Assembly: GCF_039993895.1 (NCBI RefSeq)
Contig: NZ_CP121194.1
Coordinates: forward strand, 744,001-808,000
Source of the DNA: Edaphobacter paludis
GTDB lineage: Bacteria; Acidobacteriota; Terriglobia; Terriglobales; Acidobacteriaceae
Direction: 5' to 3'
DNA: 64,000 nt
The notes under the pieces are model-generated. The model was not told the DNA's origin. It was given only the letters and a program-made list of their open reading frames with translations, and made no database searches. The position numbers were made by a program, and so were the translations under genes. Positions 42,170 through 52,143 of this stretch are shown here, piece by piece (within the stretch, counting starts at the first letter, position 1; each line of letters opens with the position of its first letter).

Positions 42170-43216
42170 ATGAAGTCTCACGGATATGCCGCACACGATA
42201 AGAAGTCGCCACTGGTTCCGTTCAACTTTGATCGCAGAGAACCCGGTCCCAATGATGTCGTCGTCGAGATCGCCTATTGCGGCATCTGCCACTCGGACAT
42301 CCATCAGGTCAGGGACGAATGGGGCCAATCCATCTATCCGATGGTTCCCGGCCACGAAATCGTTGGCCATGTCACTGCAGTAGGCTCGTCGGTGACGAAG
42401 TTCAAGAAGGGCGATCTGGCTGGCGTTGGCGTCATGGTCGACTCCTGCCGCATCTGCGAGAACTGTAAAGCTGAAGCTCAGCCCTACTGCGTCAAGGGAA
42501 TGGTGGGAACCTATAACGCCCGCGACTATAAGGGCGAACTCACCTTTGGCGGCTACTCGAACAACATCGTCGTCGATGAGAAGTACACCTTCACCATCTC
42601 GCCCAAGCTGAATCTCGCCGCCGTAGCGCCTCTGCTCTGTGCTGGCATCACCACCTACTCGCCGCTGCGCCACTGGAACGTCGGCAAGGGGAAGAAGGTC
42701 GGTGTGGTTGGGCTTGGCGGCCTGGGTCACATGGGATTGAAGTTTGCCCACTCCTTCGGCGCTCATGTCGTCCAGTTCACGACGTCAGAGAGCAAGATCG
42801 AGGACGCGAAGAAGCTGGGAGCGGATGAGGTAGTCATCACCAAAGACCCCAGTGCGCTGGCCAAACACGCGGGTAGCTTCGACTTCATTCTGGACTGCGT
42901 TTCTGCGCAGCACAATTTGAACGACTATCTCAACCTGCTGCGGCTCGATGGTACGCTCTGCTCGGTCGGCTTGCCAGAACAGCCATTGTCCATCGCTCCG
43001 TTTGCGATTCTCGCAAACCGCCGCTCGTTGTCGGGATCGATGATCGGCGGCATGGCCGAGACGCAGGAGATGCTGGACTATTGCGCCGAGCACAACATCG
43101 TCTCGGACATCGAACTGACGTCCATCGACAAACTGGCTGAGGCTTACGAGCGTGTTCTGAAGGGTGACGTCAAGTATCGCTTCGTCATCGATATGGCAAC
43201 ACTGCCCGTGAAGTAA
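42170..43216 (+). CDS. Zinc-dependent NAD(P)H alcohol dehydrogenase, cinnamyl-alcohol-dehydrogenase-like
   Basis: The 348-residue MDR-family enzyme has catalytic zinc ligands Cys37 (CGICHSD) and His62-Glu63 (PGHEIVGH). The structural zinc set is Cys93, Cys96, Cys99 and Cys107 (SCRICENCKAEAQPYC). The cofactor fold has GLGGLGHMG. It resembles YahK/AdhC-type aldehyde reductases that act on broad aldehydes with NADPH. AGGAGCTTTCA is a good ribosome site. It is the last gene before a bidirectional terminator. Confidence 0.94.
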   Translation: MKSHGYAAHDKKSPLVPFNFDRREPGPNDVVVEIAYCGICHSDIHQVRDEWGQSIYPMVPGHEIVGHVTAVGSSVTKFKKGDLAGVGVMVDSCRICENCKAEAQPYCVKGMVGTYNARDYKGELTFGGYSNNIVVDEKYTFTISPKLNLAAVAPLLCAGITTYSPLRHWNVGKGKKVGVVGLGGLGHMGLKFAHSFGAHVVQFTTSESKIEDAKKLGADEVVITKDPSALAKHAGSFDFILDCVSAQHNLNDYLNLLRLDGTLCSVGLPEQPLSIAPFAILANRRSLSGSMIGGMAETQEMLDYCAEHNIVSDIELTSIDKLAEAYERVLKGDVKYRFVIDMATLPVK

Positions 43217-43243
43217 TCGCAGCAGTGCTGCACTGTTGACAAA

Positions 43244-43296
43244 AGAGTCGTAGGTTCCATCCTTTGAACAAAAGATGGAGCCTACGACTCTCTTTA
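43244..43296. terminator. Bidirectional terminator between the dehydrogenase and efp
   Basis: AGAGTCGTAGGTTCCATC (43244-43261) pairs with GATGGAGCCTACGACTCT (43274-43291), an 18-bp stem with one G-T, followed by CTTTAAT and preceded on the other side by an A-run (AAAA). It serves the convergent dehydrogenase (+) and efp (-). Confidence 0.88.
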
Positions 43297-43316
43297 ATAC
43301 TTGAACTGAAAATGCT

Positions 43317-43874
43317 CTAGGCGCGGCTCATGTATGCGCCTTCGGCAGTGTCTACGCGGATCTTTTCACCCTCGTTGATGAACGGGGGAACCTGTACTAC
43401 CAGCCCCGTTTCCAGCTTGGCAGGTTTGGTGACGGAAGACGCCGTTGCCGACTTGATGCCCGGCTCGGTCTCCACCACGGTCATCTCGACCACCAGCGGA
43501 AGCTCGATGCCGACCGCTTTGCCATCATGGTAGCTCACGCCAATCGTCAAATTGGGCATGAGGTAGTCGACCGCGTCGCCCAAGGTCTCACGCTTCAGCA
43601 TGGTCTGCTCGAACTTATCGTCCATGAAGTAATAGTCATCGCCATCGTTGTAAAGGTACTCCATCTTGACTTCGTCTACGAAGACGCGGTCGATGGGATC
43701 AGGCGAGCGGAAGCGCTCGGTGAACATCGCTCCGGTGCGGACGTTGCGCAGCTTGGCCTGGATGAAGGCGCGGAGGTTACCCGGCGTGCGATGTTCGACG
43801 GAGAAGACCATATGAAGGTCGTCTTTGTACTTGATAACCATGCCCGGTCGCATCTGCGTGGCGGGAATCGACAT
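43317..43874 (-). CDS. efp: Elongation factor P, atypical tip residue
   Basis: EF-P rescues ribosomes stalled at polyproline. The 186-residue product starts MSIPATQMRPGMVIKYKD (ATG at 43874; the earlier Met at 43916 is not family-like) and has all three beta-barrel domains, ending INEGEKIRVDTAEGAYMSRA. The tip of the domain I loop reads RTPGNLRAF. The position of the modified Lys34 of E. coli is Asn33 here, and no Lys is in the loop. A neighbouring Arg35 is present. It is still clearly EF-P. Confidence 0.96.
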   Translation of the reverse strand: MSIPATQMRPGMVIKYKDDLHMVFSVEHRTPGNLRAFIQAKLRNVRTGAMFTERFRSPDPIDRVFVDEVKMEYLYNDGDDYYFMDDKFEQTMLKRETLGDAVDYLMPNLTIGVSYHDGKAVGIELPLVVEMTVVETEPGIKSATASSVTKPAKLETGLVVQVPPFINEGEKIRVDTAEGAYMSRA

Positions 43875-43985
43875 AAGGAAAACCCCTGATTTCTTTGCTG
43901 TATTTGGAAGTGGCATTGTCGGCAGCGAAGCGCCGCCGACACTGCCACAACCTTTTAATTGTAGCGCAGCGAACTCTTGACCGCC

Positions 43986-44924
43986 TCAACCGCGGCCAAA
44001 GAGCCGCTTAAAGAAGTGCCCGATCCAGTGTCCTACGTCCGACGGGTGTCGCGGCTCTGCGGTTCGCGGTTGAACAACCGGTGGCGGCGCTGGCGCGGGA
44101 ACCGCTGCAGTGGAGTTACCCGGTGTGCTGGCGCTCGAAGTGTTGTCAGTAGCTTCGCCATTCGCGTCGTAGGTCAGCGTCGTCGCAACCTGGGCGTGAA
44201 CCACTCCGGGCGGGGCCTGCGGAGCCGATGGTACGGGCGCGAGGCCGTTGCTGATGGCGGCGGGAAAGGGATGCTCCGCCTCTGCCGACTGCTTCGGGCT
44301 ACCTGCTGCCAGGGCGGCGTCTGCCAACGAGATTCCCGGAGCGGTAGGAGCCGGCGGACAGCCGCAGGGTGAGCTTTCGTTGTCGACGACTTCCTTCAGG
44401 CTGCCGTGCTCGAACAGGACGTGCTGCCCGGGCCGGAGATCGTAGCTCGATTCGCCGAACTGGTCTGCGCCGGTAAGGATGGGTGCGTTCGCCCCGCGAT
44501 TTTCTACGCAAGTGTCGCCGTTGCTGGTGACGCGAAGCCTGAGGTCGAGCGGGCCGTTACTGGCGATGCCGAAGCGCAGATCGGGAGTCATGATGACGTC
44601 GCTGGTCGTTGCGGCCATCTGGACTTCAATCGCTCCACGATCGAGAGACAGCATCAGCGGCGCAGGGCCTGTTGCGCTCTTTCCAGAGGTGATGTGCAGG
44701 CCGCTGGTGGCGCATACGTGGATTGAACCGCCGCGATTGAGGGTGACATCCGCGGTCCGGTCTTTTGCCGTGACGGTGGTGTTGGCGACCAGAACGGCAC
44801 GGCCATTATTGACGGTAAGATCGCCCGCAACCATGGCATCCTGCACTGCTACGTTTCCGATAGGCTGCTGCGCCTGTGCTACTCCGCATAACACCGCGAA
44901 CAGAAAGACCAACTGGCGCTTCAT
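43986..44924 (-). CDS. Secreted FecR-like hypothetical protein
   Basis: The ~312-residue protein has a Sec signal peptide (MKRQLVFLFAVLCGVAQA, cut near residue 18). Residues ~30-180 are beta-rich and resemble a FecR-type domain (NRGGSIHV ... LSLDRGAIEVQM). A CGCPP motif follows, then a Pro/Ala-rich linker and a basic amphipathic end (GHWIGHFFKRLFGRG). GTG at 44933 is a second possible start. It begins right at the pabA stop, so the genes may share a transcript. Function is unknown. Confidence 0.8.
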   Translation of the reverse strand: MKRQLVFLFAVLCGVAQAQQPIGNVAVQDAMVAGDLTVNNGRAVLVANTTVTAKDRTADVTLNRGGSIHVCATSGLHITSGKSATGPAPLMLSLDRGAIEVQMAATTSDVIMTPDLRFGIASNGPLDLRLRVTSNGDTCVENRGANAPILTGADQFGESSYDLRPGQHVLFEHGSLKEVVDNESSPCGCPPAPTAPGISLADAALAAGSPKQSAEAEHPFPAAISNGLAPVPSAPQAPPGVVHAQVATTLTYDANGEATDNTSSASTPGNSTAAVPAPAPPPVVQPRTAEPRHPSDVGHWIGHFFKRLFGRG

Positions 44925-44934
44925 CTTCACCACT

Positions 44935-45510
<576 letters not shown>

Positions 45511-45657
45511 GGAATTCATTTGATTTTACGCTCGAAAGGTAGACCGCCGGCCGCCCTGTGGTTAGCTTTGCATAAGCCAATTGTTTGCAATGAGATAGGG
45601 GAGGGTGTCGTTCTATTTCCCGTTTGGATGAAGAAAATCTTCGCGCTGACGCGGGTT

Positions 45658-46863
45658 TTAGAGTGGATCAACGGGAAGAATAACGCTGAAGACGGTGCCG
45701 GTTCGTGCTCCGCCGCGATTAGAGCGGGCACGGATTGAGCCGCCGTGTTTCTCGATGATCTGTTTGCTGACCCACAGACCCAGGCCATTTCCGATTGCGC
45801 CCTTGGTGGTGAAGAAGGCCTCAAAGATATTCGGAAGCGTGTCCGCGTCGATGCCTCCTCCGTTGTCGGCGATGGTGACTCTTACCCAATGACCGGGGTG
45901 ACCCGAACGCGATGAACGAGAGCAACGCAGCTTGACGGTTCCTCTGTCGGGGATGGCGTCAAGGCTGTTCAGCAGGAGGTTCGCAAAGACCTGCCGCAAC
46001 TCTCCGGCGACTGCCGTTATCTGGAGTTGTTCATCGCATCGTCTCTGTATCACGGCGTGGCTGGATTTGGCCCTGGCCCTTAGTAGATCTAATACGGAAT
46101 CCAGGAGCGGCGCGATGAAGAATGTAGACGGTTGGGTCGATTCGCGGTAGAAGCCGAGCGTTTGACGAGTGATATGGGCAATGCGCTTGAGTTCATCCTC
46201 CGCGAGTTCCAGATATTGACGGGCCGGCTCCGGGAGCCCTTTGGTGGTTAGCGCCAGGTAGACCGTATTCATCACGGCATCGAGAGGATTGTTGATCTCA
46301 TGCGCTATCACAGCGGCCATGCGTCCCACCGAGGCGAGTTTTTCGGTGCGAATCAGAGCGGCTTGCGCCTGAGTGGTTATCAGCATCTGTTCTTGCAGTT
46401 GCATGTTCAGGACGACCGCGGCTTCTGTCAGCTCATGCTGGCGCACCGAACTGACCAGGAGTGCCTGGTTCATGGCGACTGCGTCGCGGTGATTGGGCGT
46501 CGATTCCGACACTCGAATAAAGATTCCAATTCGACCGCCCTTTGTTCCTAGAATCGGCGACATCGTATAAGACCAAAAGAGGGGATGCTCGATGGAGCCG
46601 TCGTGGCCGATGTGCACTTCCGGTATTCCACTGCGATAGACGCGTGCCAGCATTGGCAGACAATCGTCTTCGGTCGATAAAACCGACGAAAAAGCACAGC
46701 CAATTAAATTGGCTTTATCTTTACCGGTAAGCAGGCAGAAGGCGGGATTGACATAGCGGATGAGGTGGCCGGATCCATCGACTGCTGCAATGGGAGTAGG
46801 CGAGGCTTCAGATACGGCATGACAGAGATGATGGAGATTGCCGTTCAGGAGAACGCTTTTCAA
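45658..46863 (-). CDS. PAS-domain sensor histidine kinase
   Basis: The 401-residue soluble protein has a PAS domain (about 14-125), a dimerisation/HisKA region with the phospho-accepting His188 (AVIAHEINNP) and an HATPase domain (DNGGGI, GIGNGLGLWVSKQI). There is no membrane segment. It lies downstream of and near the KaiC-like gene (63 bp gap, same strand), so it is probably part of that signalling set. No response regulator is adjacent. Confidence 0.93.
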   Translation of the reverse strand: MKSVLLNGNLHHLCHAVSEASPTPIAAVDGSGHLIRYVNPAFCLLTGKDKANLIGCAFSSVLSTEDDCLPMLARVYRSGIPEVHIGHDGSIEHPLFWSYTMSPILGTKGGRIGIFIRVSESTPNHRDAVAMNQALLVSSVRQHELTEAAVVLNMQLQEQMLITTQAQAALIRTEKLASVGRMAAVIAHEINNPLDAVMNTVYLALTTKGLPEPARQYLELAEDELKRIAHITRQTLGFYRESTQPSTFFIAPLLDSVLDLLRARAKSSHAVIQRRCDEQLQITAVAGELRQVFANLLLNSLDAIPDRGTVKLRCSRSSRSGHPGHWVRVTIADNGGGIDADTLPNIFEAFFTTKGAIGNGLGLWVSKQIIEKHGGSIRARSNRGGARTGTVFSVILPVDPL

Positions 46864-46926
46864 CTGCGTCTCAAATCAATTACCTGCCCCATTTACTCTC
46901 CTACTGTAGTTGATACGTGATGCTTC

Positions 46927-48411
46927 TTAGGACTTAGAGCGACGGGTGAGCTCCGGAATTCCGGTGATGAGGCGGTCATAGCCGGTGAGCCGCTCGCCGA
47001 TGACGACACCTTCGGCGTTGATTTCGTACTCGCGAATGTCATTGCTGTGAGGCCCGCGACGCTTCTTGAGGACCATGATGATCTTGCGCATCTGGCCTTC
47101 GATTTCCACGTAACGAAGCCGAATGATGTCGTCGGTGAGAAACGAGATCGAGTAGCTGCTGAAGAGCAGCTCCGTGAAGGACTCCTCCATCTCCAGTGTG
47201 CTGAGAATGGTTACGCCAAGTCCGGTGAGCGAGAAGATCATGCGGTAGAGGGATTCGCGGAAGTCGGCGCGGAATCCAGGGGCGAGGGCCATCTCAAAGC
47301 CCGCGAGCGAATCGAGAACCAGCCGCTTGGCTCCGATCTCCTGAATCGCATCCAGGATGGCCTGCATGGCTTCGTCCACGGAAAGGTCGAGGGGACGCAG
47401 GTAGATGACTTTGAGCTTCCCATCGCGTAGCGGGGTATCGAGATCGATACCGAAGGTGCCTGCGCGCACTGCGTATTCTTCAGGGCGCTCTTCAAAGATG
47501 GCCACGATCCCAGGCTCACCCTCGCGTATGCCCGCCGCTATGAACTGGGTGGCGAGAAGCGACTTTCCGGTTCCGGAAGAACCGGCTATCAATAGGCTGT
47601 CGCCTTCGGGGATGCCTCCTCCCATCATCTCGTCCAATGCCGGAACGCCTATGGAAAGAAGCTTTGACGAAGCAGCTTTTTTCTTGCGTATGCTGAGCCC
47701 GAGGGTGCGCGAGAACGCCTGCACGCCGGCGTCGGTGATGCGGATGGTATGCAGACCGGGAACCGATCCCTGGCCGCGCAACTTCATGATCTGAAGCTTA
47801 CGCACAACGGAGTTTCGTTCCGGGACCTGAGAGAGCCAGAAGAGGCCGTCGGCGACGGTGAAGACGGGATTGTCCCGCATCTCCGACTCGTGATATTCGC
47901 CGATGAGGAAAGTGGTCGCCTCCCAACCCGCGAGCAGTATGCCTAGACGCTGGACGAAGGCCTGAACTCCCATCTCCATTTCTGTTTCGCCGTGAGGCAC
48001 ACAACGGAGAACGGTGCGAAAAGAATCCACCACCACGATACTGGGGCTGGCAGCTTCGACCTCTTTGGTAATCTCTTCGAGTATTCCCTCCAAGCCATGA
48101 TCGAGTAGAACCTGGCTAAGGTTGATGAAGCGAATGGCGCCGTTCAGCTTCGCCATATCGAAGAAGGTATATTGCTGCTGATAGCGCAGCATCTTGAGGG
48201 CGGGTTCACCAAGAACGGTGAAGTAGAGCGCTGGGTGCTCTGGCGTGGCATTGGCGAAGATGAATTGATGCGCCAATGTGGTTTTGCCGCAACCGGGCGC
48301 ACCGGCAATGATGTTGAAGGACAGCTCGGGCAGGCCACCGCCGAGGATCTCATCGAGGCCCGGGACCCCGGTCGGCAGTTGCTTGATCTTCACCTTATCG
48401 TCTTGGGTCAT
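46927..48411 (-). CDS. KaiC-like double RecA-domain ATPase
   Basis: The 494-residue protein contains two RecA-like domains. The first has GAPGCGKTT (37-45) and the second GSSGTGKS (277-284), each followed by Walker B-like segments (PSIVVVDS; KRLVLDSLAG). It belongs to the KaiC/RadA-like signalling ATPases. No kaiA or kaiB is nearby, so a circadian role is not implied. The ATG overlaps the stop of the upstream gene (ATGA), so the two are coupled; a histidine kinase follows. Confidence 0.92.
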   Translation of the reverse strand: MTQDDKVKIKQLPTGVPGLDEILGGGLPELSFNIIAGAPGCGKTTLAHQFIFANATPEHPALYFTVLGEPALKMLRYQQQYTFFDMAKLNGAIRFINLSQVLLDHGLEGILEEITKEVEAASPSIVVVDSFRTVLRCVPHGETEMEMGVQAFVQRLGILLAGWEATTFLIGEYHESEMRDNPVFTVADGLFWLSQVPERNSVVRKLQIMKLRGQGSVPGLHTIRITDAGVQAFSRTLGLSIRKKKAASSKLLSIGVPALDEMMGGGIPEGDSLLIAGSSGTGKSLLATQFIAAGIREGEPGIVAIFEERPEEYAVRAGTFGIDLDTPLRDGKLKVIYLRPLDLSVDEAMQAILDAIQEIGAKRLVLDSLAGFEMALAPGFRADFRESLYRMIFSLTGLGVTILSTLEMEESFTELLFSSYSISFLTDDIIRLRYVEIEGQMRKIIMVLKKRRGPHSNDIREYEINAEGVVIGERLTGYDRLITGIPELTRRSKS

Positions 48412-48842
48412 GTCGTTTCCCCCCGGGAATCTATCTCGATGGCAGGCAGGTCCGGCCAGGCATCTTGCAGCAGGCGAAGAGTCAGTGCTTCGCCGATGAA
48501 GTTGGAAAGCAGGCCGAGCAATTCGGCGATAAGGATAGCGCCGGACTGTACGGCTTCGCCATTGGACAGGGATAAGTCGCCGCCCATGTTCCACTCCAAA
48601 GTTCCGTCGGGCTTCACTTGGATCGCGGCCAGAGCGGGAACCTGCGCCCTGGCTAAACTGAGAGAGCGGGTCAGCAGCGCGCGAAAGCCGGTAGATCCCG
48701 CAAGCATACTGATGGGACGGCGCAGTTTCTCAGAGACGCAGACCACTGCGGCCAGGTGGATGTCGGAAGGTTCGCCCGTAGAAGTTTCACGAGCAAGAAG
48801 CTGGTAGGCGATGGCCAGCATCCTGAGATTGGTTCGATTCAT
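48408..48842 (-). CDS. Small helical partner of the KaiC-like ATPase, unknown
   Basis: This 144-residue protein is not a family I can name. It is mostly alpha-helical by eye, with Leu/Ala-rich segments (AELLGLLSNFIGEALTLRLLQDAWPDL near the end) and no catalytic motif or signal peptide. Its stop overlaps the KaiC-like start, which argues for a role with it. It looks neither like KaiB nor KaiA. Confidence 0.75.
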   Translation of the reverse strand: MNRTNLRMLAIAYQLLARETSTGEPSDIHLAAVVCVSEKLRRPISMLAGSTGFRALLTRSLSLARAQVPALAAIQVKPDGTLEWNMGGDLSLSNGEAVQSGAILIAELLGLLSNFIGEALTLRLLQDAWPDLPAIEIDSRGETT

Positions 48843-48902
48843 TGATCGCCGTCACGTAAGTCTTTCACCTGCAGTGGCTGAAAGCAAACGGTAAATGGGG
48901 AG

Positions 48903-50264
48903 TCAGACGCCGAGTTCGGTGCGAATGGCCTCGGCGATGGTGTTGGCGTGGTGGCGCATGAGGGGTTCCGATTCGGCTTCGATCATAACGCGGCAGAGAG
49001 TTTCGGTGCCGCTGTAACGGATGACGACGCGCCCTGAGTCGGCGAGCTCGTCTTCGGCGGCGCGAATGGCGTCGGCTACGGTGGGGATACTTTCAAGGGG
49101 CTTCTTTTCGCGGACCTTGACGTTAACGATGACCTGGGGGAAGACCTTGAGGTCGGAGACGAGTTCGCCGAGGGTTTTACCGCTGCGGTGGACGGTGTCG
49201 AGCACGAGCAGCGCGGTGAGCAGGCCATCGCCGGTGGTGCTACGGCCGTTGAAGATGATGTGGCCGGACTGTTCGCCGCCCAGTGCGGCGCCGGTGGAGA
49301 GCATCTGCTCGAGGACATACTTGTCGCCTACAGCAGCACGGAGCATCTGTATGCCGCTGCGCTTGAGCGCGGCTTCCAGGCCCATGTTGGACATCGTCGT
49401 GGCCACGACGGTGTCATTGGTGAGCATGCCGCGGAGTTGCAGGTCGCGGGCGGCGAGGAGAAGGACAGCGTCGCCATTGACGACTTTGCCAGTTTCGTCA
49501 GCAAAGAGTGCGCGGTCGGCGTCACCGTCGAAGGTGATGCCCATGGAGGCCTTCTGAGTGACGACTTCGGCGGCAACCACGTCCGGGTGGAGAGCTCCGC
49601 AGAACTCATTGATGTTGAATCCGTCGGGGCTGGAATGCGTGATGACGACTTCGCCGCCGCCTTTGGAGTTGAGTTCGGCGAAGAGCTGCGGGGCGACCGA
49701 GGAAGCAGCTCCGTTGGCGCAGTCGACGACGATGCGCTTGCCGTCGAGTGAGAGGCCGGGAACGGAGCTGAGCAGGAAGCGGATGTATTCGGCGCGGTCG
49801 GCATCGTTGACGGGAGGGGCTTGCGGGGTTTGTTCGGCGGGGACGGCGGAGGTTTCGAGGTGGCGGAAGATCTCATCCTCGATCGCGAGTTCGGTGGCGT
49901 CGGGGAGTTTGAAGCCGTCGGGGCCGAAGAGCTTGATGCCATTGTCCTGCCAGGGATTGTGCGAAGCGGAGATGACGATGCCAGCAGCGAAGCCATGCGT
50001 GTGCGTGAGGAAGGCAATTGCCGGAGTGGTGATGACGCCCGCGCTCTCGACGCTGGCTCCTCCGGACGTGAGGCCAGCGGTGAGGATGGCAGCGATAGAG
50101 TCGCTGGATTCGCGAGTGTCCATTCCGAGAATGACGCGCGGAGAGGGCGACGTCGCCTTCAACGTGTGCGCGAGGGCGAGGCCAATGGCGTGGACGGTGC
50201 GGCCGTCGAGGGGTGGTTGTCCGGCTACGCCACGGATGCCGTCGGTTCCAAAAAGCTTCTTCAT
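48903..50264 (-). CDS. glmM: Phosphoglucosamine mutase
   Basis: GlmM converts glucosamine-6-P to glucosamine-1-P for peptidoglycan precursors. The 453-residue product has the phosphoserine loop with Ser101 in ISASHNPWQDNGIK, the metal-binding DGDADR and the C-terminal phosphate-binding RYSGTETLCRVM. It starts 16 nt after the xseA stop, so the two are probably co-transcribed. Confidence 0.97.
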   Translation of the reverse strand: MKKLFGTDGIRGVAGQPPLDGRTVHAIGLALAHTLKATSPSPRVILGMDTRESSDSIAAILTAGLTSGGASVESAGVITTPAIAFLTHTHGFAAGIVISASHNPWQDNGIKLFGPDGFKLPDATELAIEDEIFRHLETSAVPAEQTPQAPPVNDADRAEYIRFLLSSVPGLSLDGKRIVVDCANGAASSVAPQLFAELNSKGGGEVVITHSSPDGFNINEFCGALHPDVVAAEVVTQKASMGITFDGDADRALFADETGKVVNGDAVLLLAARDLQLRGMLTNDTVVATTMSNMGLEAALKRSGIQMLRAAVGDKYVLEQMLSTGAALGGEQSGHIIFNGRSTTGDGLLTALLVLDTVHRSGKTLGELVSDLKVFPQVIVNVKVREKKPLESIPTVADAIRAAEDELADSGRVVIRYSGTETLCRVMIEAESEPLMRHHANTIAEAIRTELGV

Positions 50265-50280
50265 GTGGTGCTTTTCTCCG

Positions 50281-51873
50281 TTAATCTTCTATTGTCTTAT
50301 TGTCCGATACTTTTGCAGTTAGTGTGCCTTGGGCGAGCCGGGCGCGAATGGTTTGTCCCGGTGCGGCATCTTCGGCGGATCGTAATAGGATGCTTTTTTC
50401 GGCCCCCTCGTAGAGATAAACGAGCGCATAGCCTCGGGAGAGCACGGCCAGCGGCGATAGAGCTTCAAGCTGGGCGGTGGCACGGCTGAGACGGGTTTGA
50501 TTTACAGTGAGTGCCCGGGTTGAGGTCCGTAACAGGCGCTCTGTGGTGGTTTGCAGGCGGCGCTGGGTGGCGGCGATGCGGATGGAGATGTTCTGGCGGC
50601 GGAGGCGTTCGGTGAGAGCGGCTACGCGCTGCGCGGGGATGCGCAGGGTTCGAGTGGTGGCCGCGTTGAGGCGCAGGCTTAGCTCGTCGATGCGCTGATC
50701 GCGGCGACTGACGGCGTCGCGGAGCCGGTTGAGGACGGATTCGGAGGAGAGGCGGGCGTAACGCTGGCGGGCGTGCATCAGGTGGAACCGACCGGCGCGG
50801 TGGACGCGGGTGGCGAGGGCCTGAATGCGCTCTTCGATGCGGTGCTGGGCGGCAGTGACGAGCTCAGCCGCGGCTGAAGGAGTAGGAGCGCGGAGGTCGG
50901 CTACGAAGTCGGCTATGGTGAAGTCGGTCTCGTGGCCGATCGCGGAGACGATGGGGATCTCGGACGCAGCGATGGCCTGGGCGAGGGACTCATCGTTGAA
51001 GCCGGAGAGGTCTTCGATGGAGCCGCCGCCGCGTGCGAGGATGATGACGTCTACGAGCGATGGGTTGTTGTTGAAGTAACGGATTCCAGCCGCTACGGAC
51101 GTGCAGCAGCTTGCTCCCTGCATCGTGGCCGGATAGACGAGCAGATTGAGGCGGGCGTGACGTCGACGGACGACGTTGACGATGTCGCGGATGACGGCGC
51201 CCGTAGGTGACGTGATGACGCCGACGCACCTTGGGAATGCCGGGAGTGAGCGCTTACGGGCGGCGTCGAACAGGCCTTCGGCGAGCAGGCGGGCTTTAAG
51301 CTGCTCGAAGGCTAGCTGGAGGGCTCCGGCTCCGCGAGGTTCCAGTGTTTCGGCGATGAGCTGGAGCTGGCCTCGGCTCTCGTAGATGGAGATGCGGCCA
51401 CGGACGAGGACGGCAAGGCCGTCAGCGGGGCGGAAGCGGAGAAGAGTGGACTGGCGGCGGAAGAGAACCACGGGGAGTTGGGCGTCGCCGTCTTTCAGCG
51501 TGAAGTAGACGTGCCCCGAGGGAGCGGCGCGGTAGTTGGAGATTTCGCCCTCGACCCAGAGGTCAGGGTAGCCGCCTTCGACCTGTTGGCGGATGTCGAT
51601 GACTAGATCGCGGACGGTCCAGATGCGGCGTTGGGTGGGAAGACTGGGGGCTTCGCTGGGTTGGTGGGCTGGGGCAGCGGCCAGGTTGCCTTCTTTGGAA
51701 GTTATGCCGCTTTTGCCGATGACCTCAAAGGCCGGACGCGGAACATCCGGTTTCGTTGGTTCGGGGGCGAAGAAGAGGTCAGTCTGGATGGGTGCAGGCT
51801 TTGCGGCGCGTGGCTTTCCGCGGCCTGCCCGCAGGCTTGCTAGGGTTGGCGGCTTTTCTTCTTTCTCGCCCAT
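50281..51873 (-). CDS. xseA: Exodeoxyribonuclease VII large subunit
   Basis: XseA is the catalytic subunit of Exo VII, which degrades single-stranded DNA. After a ~60-residue variable leader, the 530-residue product has an OB-fold (about 84-175) and the Exo VII core with VGVITSPTGAVIRDI, the DVIILARGGGSIEDL motif and IVSAIGHETD, followed by a long helical C-terminal region. The small subunit gene xseB is not in the window. Confidence 0.96.
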   Translation of the reverse strand: MGEKEEKPPTLASLRAGRGKPRAAKPAPIQTDLFFAPEPTKPDVPRPAFEVIGKSGITSKEGNLAAAPAHQPSEAPSLPTQRRIWTVRDLVIDIRQQVEGGYPDLWVEGEISNYRAAPSGHVYFTLKDGDAQLPVVLFRRQSTLLRFRPADGLAVLVRGRISIYESRGQLQLIAETLEPRGAGALQLAFEQLKARLLAEGLFDAARKRSLPAFPRCVGVITSPTGAVIRDIVNVVRRRHARLNLLVYPATMQGASCCTSVAAGIRYFNNNPSLVDVIILARGGGSIEDLSGFNDESLAQAIAASEIPIVSAIGHETDFTIADFVADLRAPTPSAAAELVTAAQHRIEERIQALATRVHRAGRFHLMHARQRYARLSSESVLNRLRDAVSRRDQRIDELSLRLNAATTRTLRIPAQRVAALTERLRRQNISIRIAATQRRLQTTTERLLRTSTRALTVNQTRLSRATAQLEALSPLAVLSRGYALVYLYEGAEKSILLRSAEDAAPGQTIRARLAQGTLTAKVSDNKTIED

Positions 51874-51910
51874 ATCGCCGAGTCTAGCATCGCTGGCAAA
51901 TGAATTGGAG

Positions 51911-52135
51911 CTAGCGGCGCAGGTGGTTTACGACCCAGAGGAGCAGGCTTACAAGGACGCTGAGCAGAAGGCAGGTGACGATAGGAAACGAGACCGACCA
52001 GCCTCGGCCGCGCCAATTGAAGTCGCCGGGGAGACGGCCCAGCGGGATGTTGAGGCGATTGAGCCCGAGCACCACCAACCCCGCCACGACGAGCAGCAGG
52101 CCGAGAAAGATCAGGATGCGGCCAAGGTCAGACAT
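51911..52135 (-). CDS. DUF2905 membrane protein
   Basis: The 74-residue protein matches DUF2905: two membrane segments (about 7-27 and 48-68) flanking the conserved RLPGDFNWRGRGWSVSFPIVTC segment. Function is unknown. It lies 8 nt after the response regulator and 37 nt before xseA, on the same strand. Confidence 0.88.
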   Translation of the reverse strand: MSDLGRILIFLGLLLVVAGLVVLGLNRLNIPLGRLPGDFNWRGRGWSVSFPIVTCLLLSVLVSLLLWVVNHLRR

Positions 52136-52143
52136 CGGTTGAA

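Noticed and set aside
46927..48411. Circadian clock KaiC
   Set aside because: No kaiA or kaiB nearby; the KaiC-like family is widely used for other signalling.
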